Shown here: positions 1 through 11,083 of the stretch, in pieces
How the letters are laid out: each line of letters starts with the position of its first letter
Position numbering within the stretch: position 1 is the stretch's first letter
Source of the DNA: Artocarpus heterophyllus
Lineage: Eukaryota; Streptophyta; Magnoliopsida; Rosales; Moraceae
Direction of reading: 5' to 3'
Assembly (NCBI GenBank): GCA_025403435.1
Contig: CM046345.1
Coordinates: forward strand, 2,976,001-3,040,000
Length of the DNA stretch: 64,000 bases
Translations under genes and position numbers: made by a program
The notes under the pieces: model-generated
Databases searched by the model: none
Seen by the model: the letters and a program-made list of their open reading frames with translations, nothing else
What the model was told of the DNA's origin: nothing

Positions 1-1420
1 TGAGATTTGAGAAAAACAGGTTAAAATCAAGATTTTGATTTTGGGAGATTGAAAACCCGTGGCTGGAATTTTTGGGTTTTCCTAGTTCGACAGGCCAAAC
101 TACGTGTTCGACAGGCCGGATTCAAACGATCGGCAGGCCGAAGTTCATCTGTCTGGCAGGCCAAACCTAGGAAATGTCCTGCCGACCGAACTTGGTTTTC
201 GGCAGGCCGAACTGCACAGTTCGGCCGGCCGAAGCAGGGAGTCCAGCAGGCCTGCTGGGCATAGAAAATTTTGTGATTTTTCATTCGTTTTCACTGTTTT
301 GAACCCCGATTTAAATTCCAACCTTGTAAAATGATTCTAATGATACAAATGGCACACTAGGACATCACGGAATGGTTTAGTAACATAGAATATCTCGAAC
401 TAGATGGTGATCGACTTAGTGTGTATCTAGGATCGTTCTGGTTCCACGGAGCTAACGTATAGCGGATCGAGATTATAGTGTGGGGCACTGGCACGAGTAT
501 CGAGGTAGGACTTCTACCCCATTCCTTGGTAGCCTAGATTTAAAATGATTTGGCTTTGAAAATGGTTTCCATAAAAATGTTTTCAACGGTTGTTTGAAAA
601 TGAATTTATCGGTTATATTTTAATATACTGTGAACTAAAATGAACTTCATAATGAGCGTAAATGACAATACTCGATCAATGGGTTTTGAATGATGATGAA
701 AATAAACACATAGGCATGATACCATATCAGAGATCAGGTCATGTAGCAATCGACCTTGGGGGCAGGTCCCAAAACCCAGCTGGGCCACTACAGTGGTGAT
801 ATTCTTATGGTTTGCCTAGGAAAATAAAAATGATGTTTCTGGTCGACCTAATAAACTGTTTTGGGTAAGAACGGTTTTATTTGAATTTATATATTTATTT
901 AATGTTTCTTTTATATAATTCCCTAGATAATAAGATTTTCCTTTAAATTAAATGATTTATTAAAACAGTCCTACTGAGCATTTCGCTCACATTTTTTGTG
1001 TTTTTTTTTAATTTTCGCCCCTTTAGGTGGTTTCCTATTTAGGTTTAGAGAGGATTCAATGGACTAAACTCAGGAGCAGTAGAAGGATTTATTAGATTGT
1101 TTGTATAAATTAGACAAGGCATGTAATGTTTCTAACTTTCTTTGTGCTTCGACTGTGGTTGTATTATTATATTTTCAGTACTATGTGTATGCACAAGTTG
1201 TGGGTCTGTGGGACCCATACTCGTGGCTCTCTAATTTGTTTTATTATTTGATTAATGATTTCAATTGCTTAATGTGTATGAGTTCTTTTATAAAATGTTG
1301 TTTTGAAACTCTCGCATTTTATATTTAACTCAACCCCTAAACTCGTGATTTTTAATTAAATTCTACTTTAATTAATTTAAATAATCCACCACGCCACCTC
1401 TCGTACTTTGGGGCATAATA
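1..1420 (+). repeat. Element A 5' LTR, partial
   Basis: Aligns along its whole length with 6951-8354, with scattered substitutions and small indels. It ends in a decayed LTR terminus (gggcataata at 1411-1420, against gggcgtgaca in the 3' LTR), directly before the primer binding site. The short reading frames here occur equally in the other copy and encode nothing recognisable. Confidence 0.93.
83..258 (+). repeat. GGCAGGCC-type motif array in A 5' LTR
   Basis: About eight degenerate copies of a near-palindrome with consensus TTCGGCAGGCCGAA (arms TTCGGC and GCCGAA, centre AG), spaced about 15-30 bp apart. This copy has one more unit (near 86-105) than the 3' LTR copy at 7031-7192. It is GC- and CpG-rich against an AT-rich background. 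Function unknown. Confidence 0.85.
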
Positions 1421-1423
1421 GAA

Positions 1424-1437
1424 TGGTATTAAAGCTC
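1424..1437 (+). other. Primer binding site of element A (initiator-Met tRNA type)
   Basis: TGGTATTAAAGCTC lies 3 bp past the LTR end. It is a two-base-diverged form of the TGGTATCAGAGC(TC) site complementary to the 3' end of plant initiator methionine tRNA, which is intact in copy C at 44267-44280. Confidence 0.85.
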
Positions 1438-1525
1438 AAGATTATGAACCTTGGGAATTATGCACACATAGGTATGACAATAAAATACCTCTGATAGTCC
1501 AAATTTTGTTTTCAGAAGTGAGAGA

Positions 1526-2692
1526 ATGGCACCTAGACGTTGGTCAATAGCTAACGTCGAGTTCGAAAATGATGAGGGCATGATGAGGTCTATGTTTGTG
1601 ACTTTTTGACAGATGGTAGCCAGGGCTAGACCGGAGGATTCTAATGTTGGTCGTCGGCATACGTATTTTAAGGAATTTTGACGTGCGTCTATTCTGACTT
1701 TTGATGGTAATGGGAATCCACAGTTGGTAGAGTATTGGTTAGATTCGATCGTGAAGCATTTGGATACCCTTGGTGTGCCTGATGAGTATCGTGTGGAATT
1801 TGCAGCATACAAGCTTGAGGGTGGTGCTAACACTTGGTGGAAACAGGCTAAGCATCTGGAACGCGGTGGTGATATCAACTGGGACAGATTTGAGGAGTTG
1901 TTCTATGATCGGTATTTTTCAAAGGGGTATAGAGATCAGATGGCAGCTGAGTTCTACTGGTTACAGCAGGGGGATTTGTTAGTTAGGGAGTATGAGGCAA
2001 GGTTTAACGAGTTGGCCAGGTTTGCTCCATCAGCTGTGGCATCAGAGCATGAAAAGTGCATTAAGTTTCAGGAAGGGCTCAAAGCTCCTATTCGGCGACA
2101 GTTGGTTGCTCTGCGACTTAGGAGTTTTGGAGAGCTTGTGTCGTCAGCAATATCCGTGGAAAGTGATTATGTGTAGTATTGTGAGGATCAAACAAAGGCT
2201 ACAAGAGGATTGTAGAGGAGCGGTAGGAAGAGCACCAGTAGCCGTCTAGCTCTGGGGAAGAGCAAGCAGAGTGGCGCGAACAGTGGTAGTAGCAGTTCAT
2301 CTGGTAGCGGGCGCAGCAATCCCTACAGCTTTCATTGTCATTTCTGTCAGCAGCCCAGACACATCAAGAGGAATTGCCCAATCAGGAGTGCCTGTCTTGG
2401 ATCTCAGACCAGGGAGGATGCCAGTCGTCAGTCTCAGCCTCAGACCCTACCTCTGCCTCAGCAGTATCTGCAGTTGCAGTACCCTCAGTTCTCTCCTTAG
2501 CATCTTTTGTATTCGGTACGAGGGCAGCAGCCGCATCATTTCGAACGCAGCGTCCCTCAGTATCGAGCACTGAGTGCAGCTAGTGTGCAGTCGTCTCCGT
2601 CTCAACAGCATCGACAGAATAATTTCAGGCCCAGCATTGTTGGTAGAGGAAAAGGAAAGGCACCAGTGCAGGTTCATGCAATGGCATCTTGA
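1526..2692 (+). pseudogene. gag: Gag of element A (retrotransposon gag, zinc knuckle), broken
   Basis: Nucleocapsid-type structural protein that would package element RNA. The start at 1526 (MAPRRWS) matches the start of copy C. The central gag domain is clear: YWLDSIVKHLDTLGVPDEYR near 1733, then GGANTWWK, WDRFEELFYDRYF and EYEARFNELARFAPSA near 1990. A CCHC zinc knuckle (C-x2-C-x4-H-x4-C) is intact at 2336-2377, followed by a Q/P-rich tail. It is broken by stops near 1606 (TGA), 1678 (TGA) and 2174 (TAG), and the zinc-knuckle part lies in another frame. Family assignment is firm; no functional Gag can be made. Confidence 0.9.
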
Positions 2693-3097
2693 GGTTCAGA
2701 TTCTCATGTTGGTAACACGGATGTCGATGGTACCATCTTAGTTTCTTGATCTTTAGCTCACGTTTTATTTGATACCGGTGCCTCTCATTCTCTCATTTTG
2801 AGTTCTTTTGTACATACCTTGGGAATAGAGATAGAAGAGTTTAATGAAACCCTAGTCATAACTTCTCCCTTGGGGCGGGTGTGTGTGAATTGTGTACGTA
2901 AATCTTGTAAAATAAAGATTGGGGATGGGATTTTGAAAAGTGATTTGATTATACTCCCCATGAGCTCATATGATGTAATTCTAGGAATGGATTGGTTGTC
3001 CAGGTATAATGTAGTTGTGGACTGCCAACTTAGAAAAATGACCCTAGTGTCTGATAGGGGGACGATGATCACTTACTAGGGTGGTGGTGATTGGTTA
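2693..3097 (+). pseudogene. Aspartic protease domain of element A
   Basis: Retropepsin-like protease (RVP_2 type) that would process Gag-Pol. The active-site triad D-T-G is intact at 2771-2779 within LFDTGASHSLILSSF. The second hallmark, DVILGMDWLSRYN, is near 2970-3010, and VDCQLRKMTL follows. Stops at about 2745 and 3077 interrupt the frame. It continues in the same direction into RT, as expected for one Gag-Pol polyprotein. Confidence 0.9.
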
Positions 3098-4560
3098 ATG
3101 AGTGAGCATCTCATGAAGTCGTGTCTAGGAGAGCGAAGGAATCTGGGTTGTTGTGCTTTTCTTGCGAACCTAGAGTGCGAGCCTTATGCTTTGAGAGGAA
3201 GTGTAGCGATTCTGGTGGTTGATGAGTTCGAGGATGTCTTCCCTGATGAGTTGCCAGGATTACCACCGCATCAGGAAATTGAGTTTGGTATTGAGTTGTT
3301 TTCGGGGACAACACCGATTTCTATAGCACCTTATCAGATGGTGCCGGTGGAAATGAAAGAATCGAGGAAGCAACTTCAGGAGCTTGCTGATAAAGGGTAT
3401 ATTCAAAATAGCACATCTCCGTGGGGAGCACCGGTTTTGTTTGTTAAGAAACATGATGGGACTCTCAGGTTGTGTGTGGATTATTGGTAGCTGAATCGTG
3501 TCACAGTGAAGAATAAGTATCCCTTGCCTAGGATTGATGAGTTGTTTGATCAGTTGGGAGGTTGCGGTACTTCTCAAAGATTGATTTGCGGTCGGGTTAT
3601 CATCAACTCAGGATTAGGGAAGAGGACATTCCCAAGACAGCTTTTAGGACTCGGTATGGGCACTTTGAGTTTCTGGTTATGTTGTTTGGGTTGACGAATG
3701 CTCCGACAGCTTTCATGGATTTGATGAACAGGATATTTAGGCCGTATTTGGATCAGTTCGTGATCATGTTCATTGATGACATTCTTGTGTATTCTAAGAC
3801 TTGAGAGCAGCATGAGCAGCATCTTTGGATCATGCTTCAGACTCTGCGGTAGCACCAGTTGTATGCTAAGAGGGAAAAGTGCAAGTTTTGGTTGACTGAG
3901 GTCAAATTTTTGGGTCATGTCATCTCGGAGCATGGTATTTTTGTAGATCCATACAAGATTGAAGCCATAGTGAAGTGGGAATGAGCAAGGAACGTAGCGG
4001 AGATTCGCAGCTTATTAGGTCTTGCTGGTTATTACAGAAAATTTGTAAAGGATTTTTCAAAGATTGCAGCTCCGTTGACGAGATTGATCAAGAAAAATGT
4101 CAAGTTTGAGTAGGATGAAGAATGTGAGCTTGCTTTTCAGGAATTGAAGAACCGGTTGACTTCAGCCCTAGTTTTGGTTATTCCCTACAGTGACGAGCCG
4201 TATGAGGTTTACGCAGATGCTTTAGGGCGCAGACTTGGATGCATGTTGATGCAGCATGGACGTGTGGTTGCGTACGGATCAAGACAACTACGACCTCACA
4301 AGTAGAATTATCCTACTCATGATTTGGAGCTCGTGGTGGTGATTCATGCGCTGAAGATTTGGAGATGTTATTTGTATGGAGTGTCATTTTAGGTCTTCTC
4401 CGATCGTAAGAGTTTGAGGTATCTGTTCACTCAGAGGAATCTTAATTTGAGGCAGCGTAGATGGATAGAGTATATGGAGGATTATGATTTTGCATTGCAG
4501 TATCATCCCGGGAAAGCTAATGTGGTCGCGAACGCGCTTAGTAGGAAGTCTTTAGGGATT
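3098..4560 (+). pseudogene. Reverse transcriptase and RNase H of element A, broken
   Basis: RT block: PISIAPYQM (3319), [18 protein letters not shown] (3422-3475), [32 protein letters not shown], and the catalytic F-I-D-D box intact at 3769-3780 ([13 protein letters not shown]). RNase H follows with YADALGRRLGCML (4212-4250; first catalytic Asp kept), [10 protein letters not shown], and the [16 protein letters not shown] end near 4500-4550. A one-base deletion near 3560, seen by comparison with copy C, shifts the frame. At least seven stops lie between 3488 and 4393. Dead as a polymerase gene, but easily recognised. Confidence 0.92.
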
Positions 4561-4769
4561 CTCGTTTGTTTGGCTTTGGAGGACTGGAGCAGGGATGCAG
4601 CAGTGAGTGAGTATGGGTTATGGTATCATGAAGACTATGATCGAGTTTTCGGTGTATCATGTGGAGGTGACCCCAGCTCTTGTTCAGATGGTGAAGCAAA
4701 GTTAGTGGCAAGATCAACATTTGCAGGGGATTTGGTCACGAATTCAGAATGGGGAGCAGTTTGAAGAAT

Positions 4770-6112
4770 GGAGCGTGCATGCAGATGGATCGTTATATTT
4801 TCGAGAGCATCTTGCCGTTCCAGCTATCGCCGTGGTGACGAGAGCCGTTTTGGACGAAGCTCATAGGTCTCAGTTCGCCATTCATCCGGGGAGCACGAAG
4901 ATGTATCGTGATTTGAAGAGGCAATATTGGTGGAGATACATGAAGAAAGATGTTTGAGAGTACGTGGCCAAGTGTACAACGTGTCTTCAGGTGAAAGTCG
5001 AGCATAGGAAGCCTGCAAATCAGCTTCAGCCGCTTCTTATTCCAGGGTGGAAATGGGAGCATGTGACGATGGATTTTCTCATAGGTTTGCAGAGGACGAA
5101 GCAGCAGCATGATGAAGTTTGGGTCGTGGTCGACAGGTTGACAAAATTGACTCATTTCATTCCGTTCAGGTCAACATTTTCGAGGAGGATTCTTGGGGAT
5201 TTGTATCTGCAGAACATTGTGAGATTGCATGGAGTTCCTTTGTCCATCACTTCTGATCGAGACACCAGGTTTAATGCTAAGTACTGGAGGAGTTTTCAGG
5301 AGGCTTTAGGTACGAAATTGAACTTTAGTATGGCATTTCATCCTCAGAGTAATGGGCAGTCTGAGCGGGTTATCCAGATTCTCGAGGATATGTTGCGTGC
5401 CCGTGCATTAGACTTCAATAGGAATTGGAAGAAATATTTGCATCTGGCAGAGTTTGCATACAACAACAGTTATCAAGCGAGTATTGGTATGGCACTGTTT
5501 GAGGCGTTGTATGGGCGACCGTATCGGTCACCAGTGTGTTGGGCCGAGCCAAAAGACAGGGTTATTCTTGGGCCGGATGAGATCCGTGATAGCAATGAGA
5601 GTGTCGTTGTGATTCAAGATCGATTGAGGGTAGCTCAGAGTCGACAGAAGAGTTACGTGGATAGGAGACGTAGACCCTTAGAGTTCGTGGTTGGAGATTT
5701 CGTTCTCTTGAAGGTATCGCCTCGTAAAGAAACTATGCGGTTTGGAGTGAGTGAAAAGCTCACGCCGAGGTATATTGGGTCGTTCAAGATCACTCAGCGT
5801 GTTGGTATGGTTGCTTATCGGCTTGATCTTTTGCCCGAACTTTCTCATGTTCACGATGTGTTTCATGTGTCGATGCTTAGGAAGTGTCGGCCTGAGCAGG
5901 GTAAGATAGTTTCATTTCGCGATATGCAAGTTCAGGAAGATACGACGTATGAAGAAGTGCCGATTCAGATCATCGACCGAAAAGTAATTAGTTTGCGTCG
6001 TCGTGAGATATCATTGGTAAAGGTCGTGTGGCAGCATCATGGGGTTGATGAAGCCACCTGGGAACTAGAGTCGAGTATGCAGGAATTGTACCTGCATTTG
6101 TTTTGTTTCTGA
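4770..6112 (+). pseudogene. Integrase with C-terminal chromodomain, element A (last 382 codons open)
   Basis: Inserts element cDNA into chromatin. N-terminal HHCC zinc-binding part is at about 4870-4990 (HPGSTKMYRDLKRQYWW then KCTTCLQ), cut by a TGA at 4955. From 4964 a 382-codon frame is fully open: catalytic D at 5072-5074 (TMDFLIGL), D at 5255-5257 (SDRDTRF) and E at 5363-5365 (GQSERV) give the D,D35E spacing. Then come AEFAYNNSYQASIGM, the GPY/F-like part (LTPRYIGSFKI) and a chromodomain at 5954-6106 ending VKVVWQHHGVDEATWE. Chromodomains bind modified histone tails and steer insertion into heterochromatin in this lineage. It is the best-preserved frame of element A. Confidence 0.92.
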
Positions 6113-6143
6113 ATTGAGTTGTAAATTTTGAAGGCGAAATTTC

Positions 6144-6159
6144 TTTTAGGGTGGAGAGT
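6144..6159 (+). other. Polypurine tract of element A
   Basis: The tract ttttagggtggagagt directly precedes the 3' LTR and would prime plus-strand DNA synthesis. The same tract occurs reversed in copy C at 39633-39650. Confidence 0.8.
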
Positions 6160-6434
6160 TGTAACGCCCTGGAATTTATTTAATATTATTGTAATATAAA
6201 ACGATGAATTAGTGTGGCATAATTAATGTTTCAACATTAATTTGATTATTTGGTTGAATTTTGAATTTTAGGTTGTTTTGTTGATGTGATAAATTCAAAT
6301 GATTTCTTATTGTTTTAAAATGATGTTTTGAGTTTTAAAACACAACAATTTGTAAAATGTTAAAAATATTCTATTTTACAAAACCGTGGGTGGCATTTGG
6401 TTTTCACACAGTAAAACCGCCCACCGTTTTCCTC

Positions 6435-6560
6435 TATTTATTCTCTCACCTCTCCTTCTCTCTTCACTCTCAGCTCTCACTCTCTCTCTCCTCTCTCTCT
6501 TGCCTGTGAGACCCCCTCTCACCCTCTCTCTCGGTTTCTCCTCTCTCCCTTAACTTCTCT
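6435..6560 (+). promoter_or_regulatory. Likely LTR core promoter: TATA-like box plus CT-rich tract
   Basis: TATTTATT at 6435-6442 is followed by about 110 bp of nearly pure C/T, which looks like the pyrimidine patch of plant core promoters. The same pair occurs reversed in both LTRs of copy C (TATA-like at 39349-39356 and 46074-46081, with GA-rich tracts to their left). The role is inferred from position and composition. Confidence 0.5.
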
Positions 6561-7030
6561 CTCAAATTTTTGAATCAAATTCGAGTCCAAGCTTCGGGTT
6601 AGCAAGTAAGAAGCTCGGGGATGAGATTTGGCAACCAAGAACACGGATTAAAGCTTCGATTCGAGGTTAGTTTTGAAATTTTTAAACTTTTTTCAAAATT
6701 TTTAATTTTGTGCATTTTTAAAATTTAAGTTCATTTGAACTTAGAAAACTCTTGGTTTGAGTTAAATGAACCTAGAACAACTAGAATCTAAGCTTAGATT
6801 GAAGAAAAACGGATTGGATTCAAGATTTTTCATTTTTCTCCCCATTTTCTCATTTTTGGATTTTTAAAATTTTTGTGTTTGAATCTTGTTTAAATGAGTT
6901 CAAAAGTGTTCTAGCATGTTTTTCTATCATCTATGATTGTTTTCCATGCCTGAGATTTGAGAAAAGCAAGTTAAAATTAAGATTTTGATTTTGGGAGATT
7001 GAAAACCCGTGGCTGGAATTTTTGGATTTT

Positions 7031-7192
7031 CCTAGTTTGGTAGGCCGGATTCAAAGGATCGACAGGCCGGAGTTCATCTGTCCGGCAGGCCAAACCTGGG
7101 AAATGTCCGGCCGACCAAACTTGGTTTTCGATAGGCCAAACTGCACAGTTCGGCCGGCCGAAGCAGGGAGTCCGGCAGGCCGACCGGGCATG
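7031..7192 (+). repeat. GGCAGGCC-type motif array in A 3' LTR
   Basis: About seven degenerate units of TTCGGCAGGCCGAA, including ttcggccggccgaa near 7158. It lies about 600-760 bp downstream of the TATA-like box, so it is probably transcribed. One unit fewer than the 5' LTR copy at 83-258. Confidence 0.85.
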
Positions 7193-8354
7193 GAAAATTT
7201 TGTGATTTTTCACCCGTTTTCACTGTTTTGAACCCCGATTTAAATTCCAACCTTGTAAAATGATTCTAATGATACAAATGGCACACTAGGACATCATGAA
7301 ATGGTTTAGTAACATAGAATATCTCGAACTAGATATTGATCGACTTAGTGTGTATCTAGGATCGTTGGTGGTTTCGCGGAGCTAACGTATAGCGGACCGG
7401 GATTACGGTGTGGGACACCGACACGAGTATCGAGGTAGGACTTCTACCCCATTCCTTGGTAGCCTAGATTTAAAATGATTTGGCTTTGAAAATGGTTTCC
7501 ATAAAAATGTTTTCAACGGTTGTTTGAAAATGAATTTATCGGTTATATTTTAATATACCGTGAACTAAAATGAACTTCATAATGAATGTAAATGATAATA
7601 TTCGGTAAATGGGTTTTGAATGATGATGAAAATAAACACATAGGCATGATGCCATATCAGAGATTGGATCGTGTAGCACTCGACCTTGGGGGCAGGTCCC
7701 GAAACCCAACTGGGCCAGTACGGTGGTGATATTCTTATGGTTTGCCCAGGAAAATGAAAATGATGTTTCTGGTCGACCTAATAAACTATTTTGGGTAAGA
7801 ATGGTTTTATTTGAATTTATATATTTATTTAATGTTTCTTTTATATAATTCCCTGAATAATGAGATTTTCCTTTAAATTAAATGATTTATTAAAACATAG
7901 TCCTACTGAGCCTTTTGCTTACATTTTCTGTGTGTTTTTCTAAATTTTTCCCCCTTCTAGGTGGTTTTCCATTTAGGTTCGGAGAGGATTCAACGGACCG
8001 AACTCAGGAGTAGTAGAAGGATTTATTAGATTGTTTGTATAAATTAGACAAGGCATGTAATGTTTCTAACTTTCTTTGCGCTTGGACTATGGTTGTATTA
8101 TTATATTGTCAGTACTATGTGTGTGCACAAGTTGTGGGTCTGTGGGACCTATACTCGCGGCTCTCTAATTTGTTTTATCATTCGATTAATGATTTCAATT
8201 GCTTAATGTGTATGAGTTCTTTTATAAAATGTTGTTTTGAAACTCTCGCATTTTATATTTAATTCAACCCCTAAACTCTTGATTTTTAATTAAATTCTCC
8301 TTTAATTAATTTTAATAATCAGCCACGTCACCTCCCGTACTCTGGGGCGTGACA

Positions 8355-9230
8355 CAAACAAGACTAGAGCACCCCATGGTGAGTGACTTGGCCTGATAAA
8401 TCCTTTGTCAAGTATCTCCTTTAATTGCGTGTGAAGCTCCTTTAATTCTACCGGGGCCATTCTATAAGGTGCTTTTGAGATTGGATCGATGGCTGGAGCG
8501 AGCTTAATCTCGAATTCAACTTCTCTTTCTGGCGGTAGACTCGTCAGATCATCAGGAAACACATCTTCATATTCATGAACAACATGTACATCTTCAATTC
8601 TTGTCTTTCCTTCTTGGCTTTTATCTACAATGTTTGCCAGATAGCCCATGTAGCCACTTGCTAATAACTTCCTTGCTTTCATTGCCGATAAGAACATGTA
8701 GGGTTTCTTTCTGGACTCGCCAACATAAATGAACTTCTGATCACCTTCAAGATGGAAGATCACCTTTCGTTTTTGGCATTCGATAGAGGCATTATACTTT
8801 CTTAGGAAACTCATCCCAAGAATCATGTCATAGTCATGCATGTCCATCACAATGAGGTCGATGAAAAGCTCCCTATCAGAAATCCATAGGGGTACTGTAC
8901 ATAAACAGTGCGTAGATAATATCACTTCCCCGGAGGGTAGTGTCGTAGTGAATCCCTGTCTCATAGGCTCTAAACGAACCTCTAACTTCTTAGCATATGA
9001 CATAGATACAAAAGAATGCGTGGCACCCGTATCAAAAAGAACATAAACATCATTGGATATACCTGTTATCTAGACCTGTGACCACATTGGAGGCTTCAGC
9101 AGCCACTTGTTCTTTCGTCATGGCATAGATTCAGGCATTCGTCGGTGGGGCTTCAATTCTCCCTTGACTAATAAGTGGCCCTTCAAGGGAGGCTTGCATC
9201 TGATGAAGCTGGGCTTGAGGAGGAGCTCTC
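8355..9230 (-). pseudogene. Protease and start of RT, element B1 (cut by element A)
   Basis: An open stretch from about 9003 down covers most of the protease, with the DYDMILGMSFLRKYN hallmark, then the linker up to the RT start ([30 protein letters not shown]). The codons after LFV belong to element A's LTR read backwards, so the frame runs through the insertion junction to a stop at 8302. The protease D-T-G equivalent (residues before MSYAKKLEV) lies in sequence near 9005-9045. Confidence 0.88.
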
Positions 9231-10324
9231 TGCAGGGCATTAGCATTCATCAGCTTGGGGCAGTTCTTAACAAAGTGGTCTTCATGCCCACAGATGAAAC
9301 ATTGGTTTGTTCCCAAGCGACATTCCCCTGGATGCTTCTTTCCACATTTGGCACATGGTTGAAATCGCCTGTTATTATTGTTGTGTTGACCATCATTGTG
9401 CCTCTTGTTGTCTTGGCCCTACTGATGTTGAGGATTGCCCTTCCTCTTGTTATTCCTCCAGTTTTGATTATTGTTGTTGCTACTATTGTTGTTGTTATTG
9501 TTCCTGTGTGGAGGGCAGTTCTGGTTGCTTGCATTGTTGGCTTGTTGGCTAGGCTGAGGCTGGTTCCTTCTTAACTTGGACAAATGAAACTCAACATGTT
9601 GATCCCTCATGACAACCGGTTCTTGAGTCCTAGGTGGACTTGCCCCATCAACGATTGTAGCAATATCTGGCCTAAGGGCTCTGATCAATCTTTTGACCCT
9701 TTCACCTTTATCCATAACTATTTTTGGACATAAACGATCTAGCTAGTCAAACTTCATCACCACATCAGTGACTGACATATCCCGCTGGCGCAAGCTCTCA
9801 AACTCCTCATAATGTTTCCTTGTAATGTTCATGTGGAAGAACTTCGTGTTGAATTCATGAACGAAGGCAACTCATGTTATTTCTTCAACATTCCTGCTCA
9901 TTTCAATGCCATCCCACCAAATTCTAGCCTCCATGGTAAGACAATATGAGGCACAGAGGACCTTTTCATTGTCTGTGAAATCCATGAGTCGTAAGGTGGC
10001 TTCGATCATCTTCAACCATCCTTGAGCTACTAGTGGATCCTTTGAACCCTCAAAGTCTGCTGGCTTAACTGTCTTCGATCTGACCAGTAGGGGTTCCTGA
10101 TAGGCTGCTCTTGGTTCAGCAGCAGGAGCTGAAACTTCATTTACTTGTGGCTGCGGAGGAGGAGGAGGCACATCATTGCCTCGTCGTTTGTCATTCTGTC
10201 CTTTGGCCTTTAACGCAACAATTTCCCTTCATTGATCCTCAAGTTGCCTCTGTAACTCAGCAATCATTGTCATGAGTCTTTCGTTGGTTTGGGTGCGAGT
10301 TTGCATTCTTCTGTGGCTGTCCAT
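9231..10324 (-). pseudogene. gag: Gag of element B1 with double zinc-binding tail
   Basis: The start at 10324 (MDSHRRMQTRTQTNERL) is shared with B2. Then come a P-rich stretch (PPPPPQPQVN), the gag core (PADFEGSKDPLVAQGWL, MDFTDNEKVL, ARIWWDGIE), RLIRALRPDIATIVDGA, an Asn-rich stretch near 9440-9520 and a cysteine-rich tail. That tail keeps a complete knuckle, C-F-I-C-x4-H-x4-C (KNCPK), at about 9262-9305, where B2 has lost the last Cys. Stops near 9875, 9745 and 9420 split it. The + strand frame at 9107-9574 is the shadow of its Asn-rich region. Confidence 0.88.
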
Positions 10325-10522
10325 CATAAATTTTCTAAAAGAATTAGGAACTTAGAAATAATATTCTTATATGGCACAGGTTTTCACAACTAGATCATTA
10401 ATCATTAAACATTTAGACCTTAACCTTATCATCATACTTGCATCATAACATCTAACTTTATAACATACTTACTTGGAGGACTTGGATTGACGTGTGATGA
10501 TATAAATTGTAATAAAAAATTT

Positions 10523-10535
10523 GCTCTGATACCAA
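10523..10535 (-). other. Primer binding site of element B1
   Basis: On the - strand this reads TTGGTATCAGAGC, an exact match to the initiator-Met tRNA site. It lies 4 bp inside the LTR boundary at 10540 and carries no mutation, although the gag beside it is broken. Confidence 0.9.
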
Positions 10536-10887
10536 AACCTGTAACGCCCCCCTTACAGACGTCACAGATGTCATTACATTCTTACATTCATACATTCATA
10601 CAAGTTTAAACTATAAACACAAATGCAATTACAAAACTTATATGATACTTTAAATTGAAAATATAATTAAACATACTTAACCAGGATCCATTCATACATT
10701 TTTTTAAACTTAATATTGTTAAATAACTTAACTCATTCCATATCACAATTTATTCTAATTCACTATAAATTAATCATAAACTTATTTTAATAAAATAGAT
10801 ATACCAAGTTGTAAAATCAGGACTTATAATAACATCACATCATATCTCATTAATAATCACATCATTTAAAGTTTACTTACTCCTATA

Positions 10888-11083
10888 GTTCGGCAGGCCA
10901 AACTTGGGACTTCGGCAGGCCAAACTTAGGACTTCGGCAGGTCGAACATGATCGGCAGGCCGGAGTTCCCTAACCGACAGGCCGATAGAGGCTTTGCAAT
11001 CTGGCTTAAAAACTCATCATCATCCGACAGGCCGAAAACGTGATCGGCAGGCCGACCAAGATGTTCGGCAGGCCGACCGAGCC
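10888..11083 (+). repeat. GGCAGGCC-type motif array, B1 LTR, array 1
   Basis: Seven to eight units such as ttcggcaggccaaac and atcggcaggccgacc. On the + strand the centre reads AG (ggcAGgcc). The second array of the same LTR (13140-13248) has the opposite orientation. Confidence 0.85.

Larger units (their letters stand above)
1..8354 (+). mobile_element. Ty3/gypsy chromovirus, element A (5' end outside window)
   Basis: LTR retrotransposon read on the + strand. Order: partial 5' LTR, primer binding site, gag, protease, RT, RNase H, integrase, chromodomain, polypurine tract, complete 3' LTR. That pol order (integrase last) defines Ty3/gypsy, and the chromodomain at the integrase C-terminus places it among chromoviruses, probably Tekay/Del-like by LTR length and the TGTAACGCCC start. 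Window position 1 matches 6951 of the 3' LTR, so about 790 bp of the 5' LTR lie upstream. Many in-frame stops and at least one frameshift make it non-autonomous. On its right it abuts the interrupted element B1, which shows that A inserted into B1. Confidence 0.95.
6160..8354 (+). repeat. Element A 3' LTR, complete (2195 bp)
   Basis: Starts TGTAACGCCC at 6160 and ends GGGGCGTGACA at 8354. The terminal ten bases form an inverted repeat, as in the related copies here. Right of 8354 the sequence is suddenly antisense gypsy pol (B1), so this is a true insertion junction. The LTR holds a TATA-like box, a CT-rich tract and the GGCAGGCC array. Confidence 0.95.

Noticed and set aside
9107..9574. 155-codon + strand frame, hydrophobic, and its twin at 25279-25746
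   Set aside because: Both are the antisense shadow of the Asn-rich and Cys-rich part of B-family gag on the - strand; the same frame in both copies reflects shared TE sequence, not a membrane protein.
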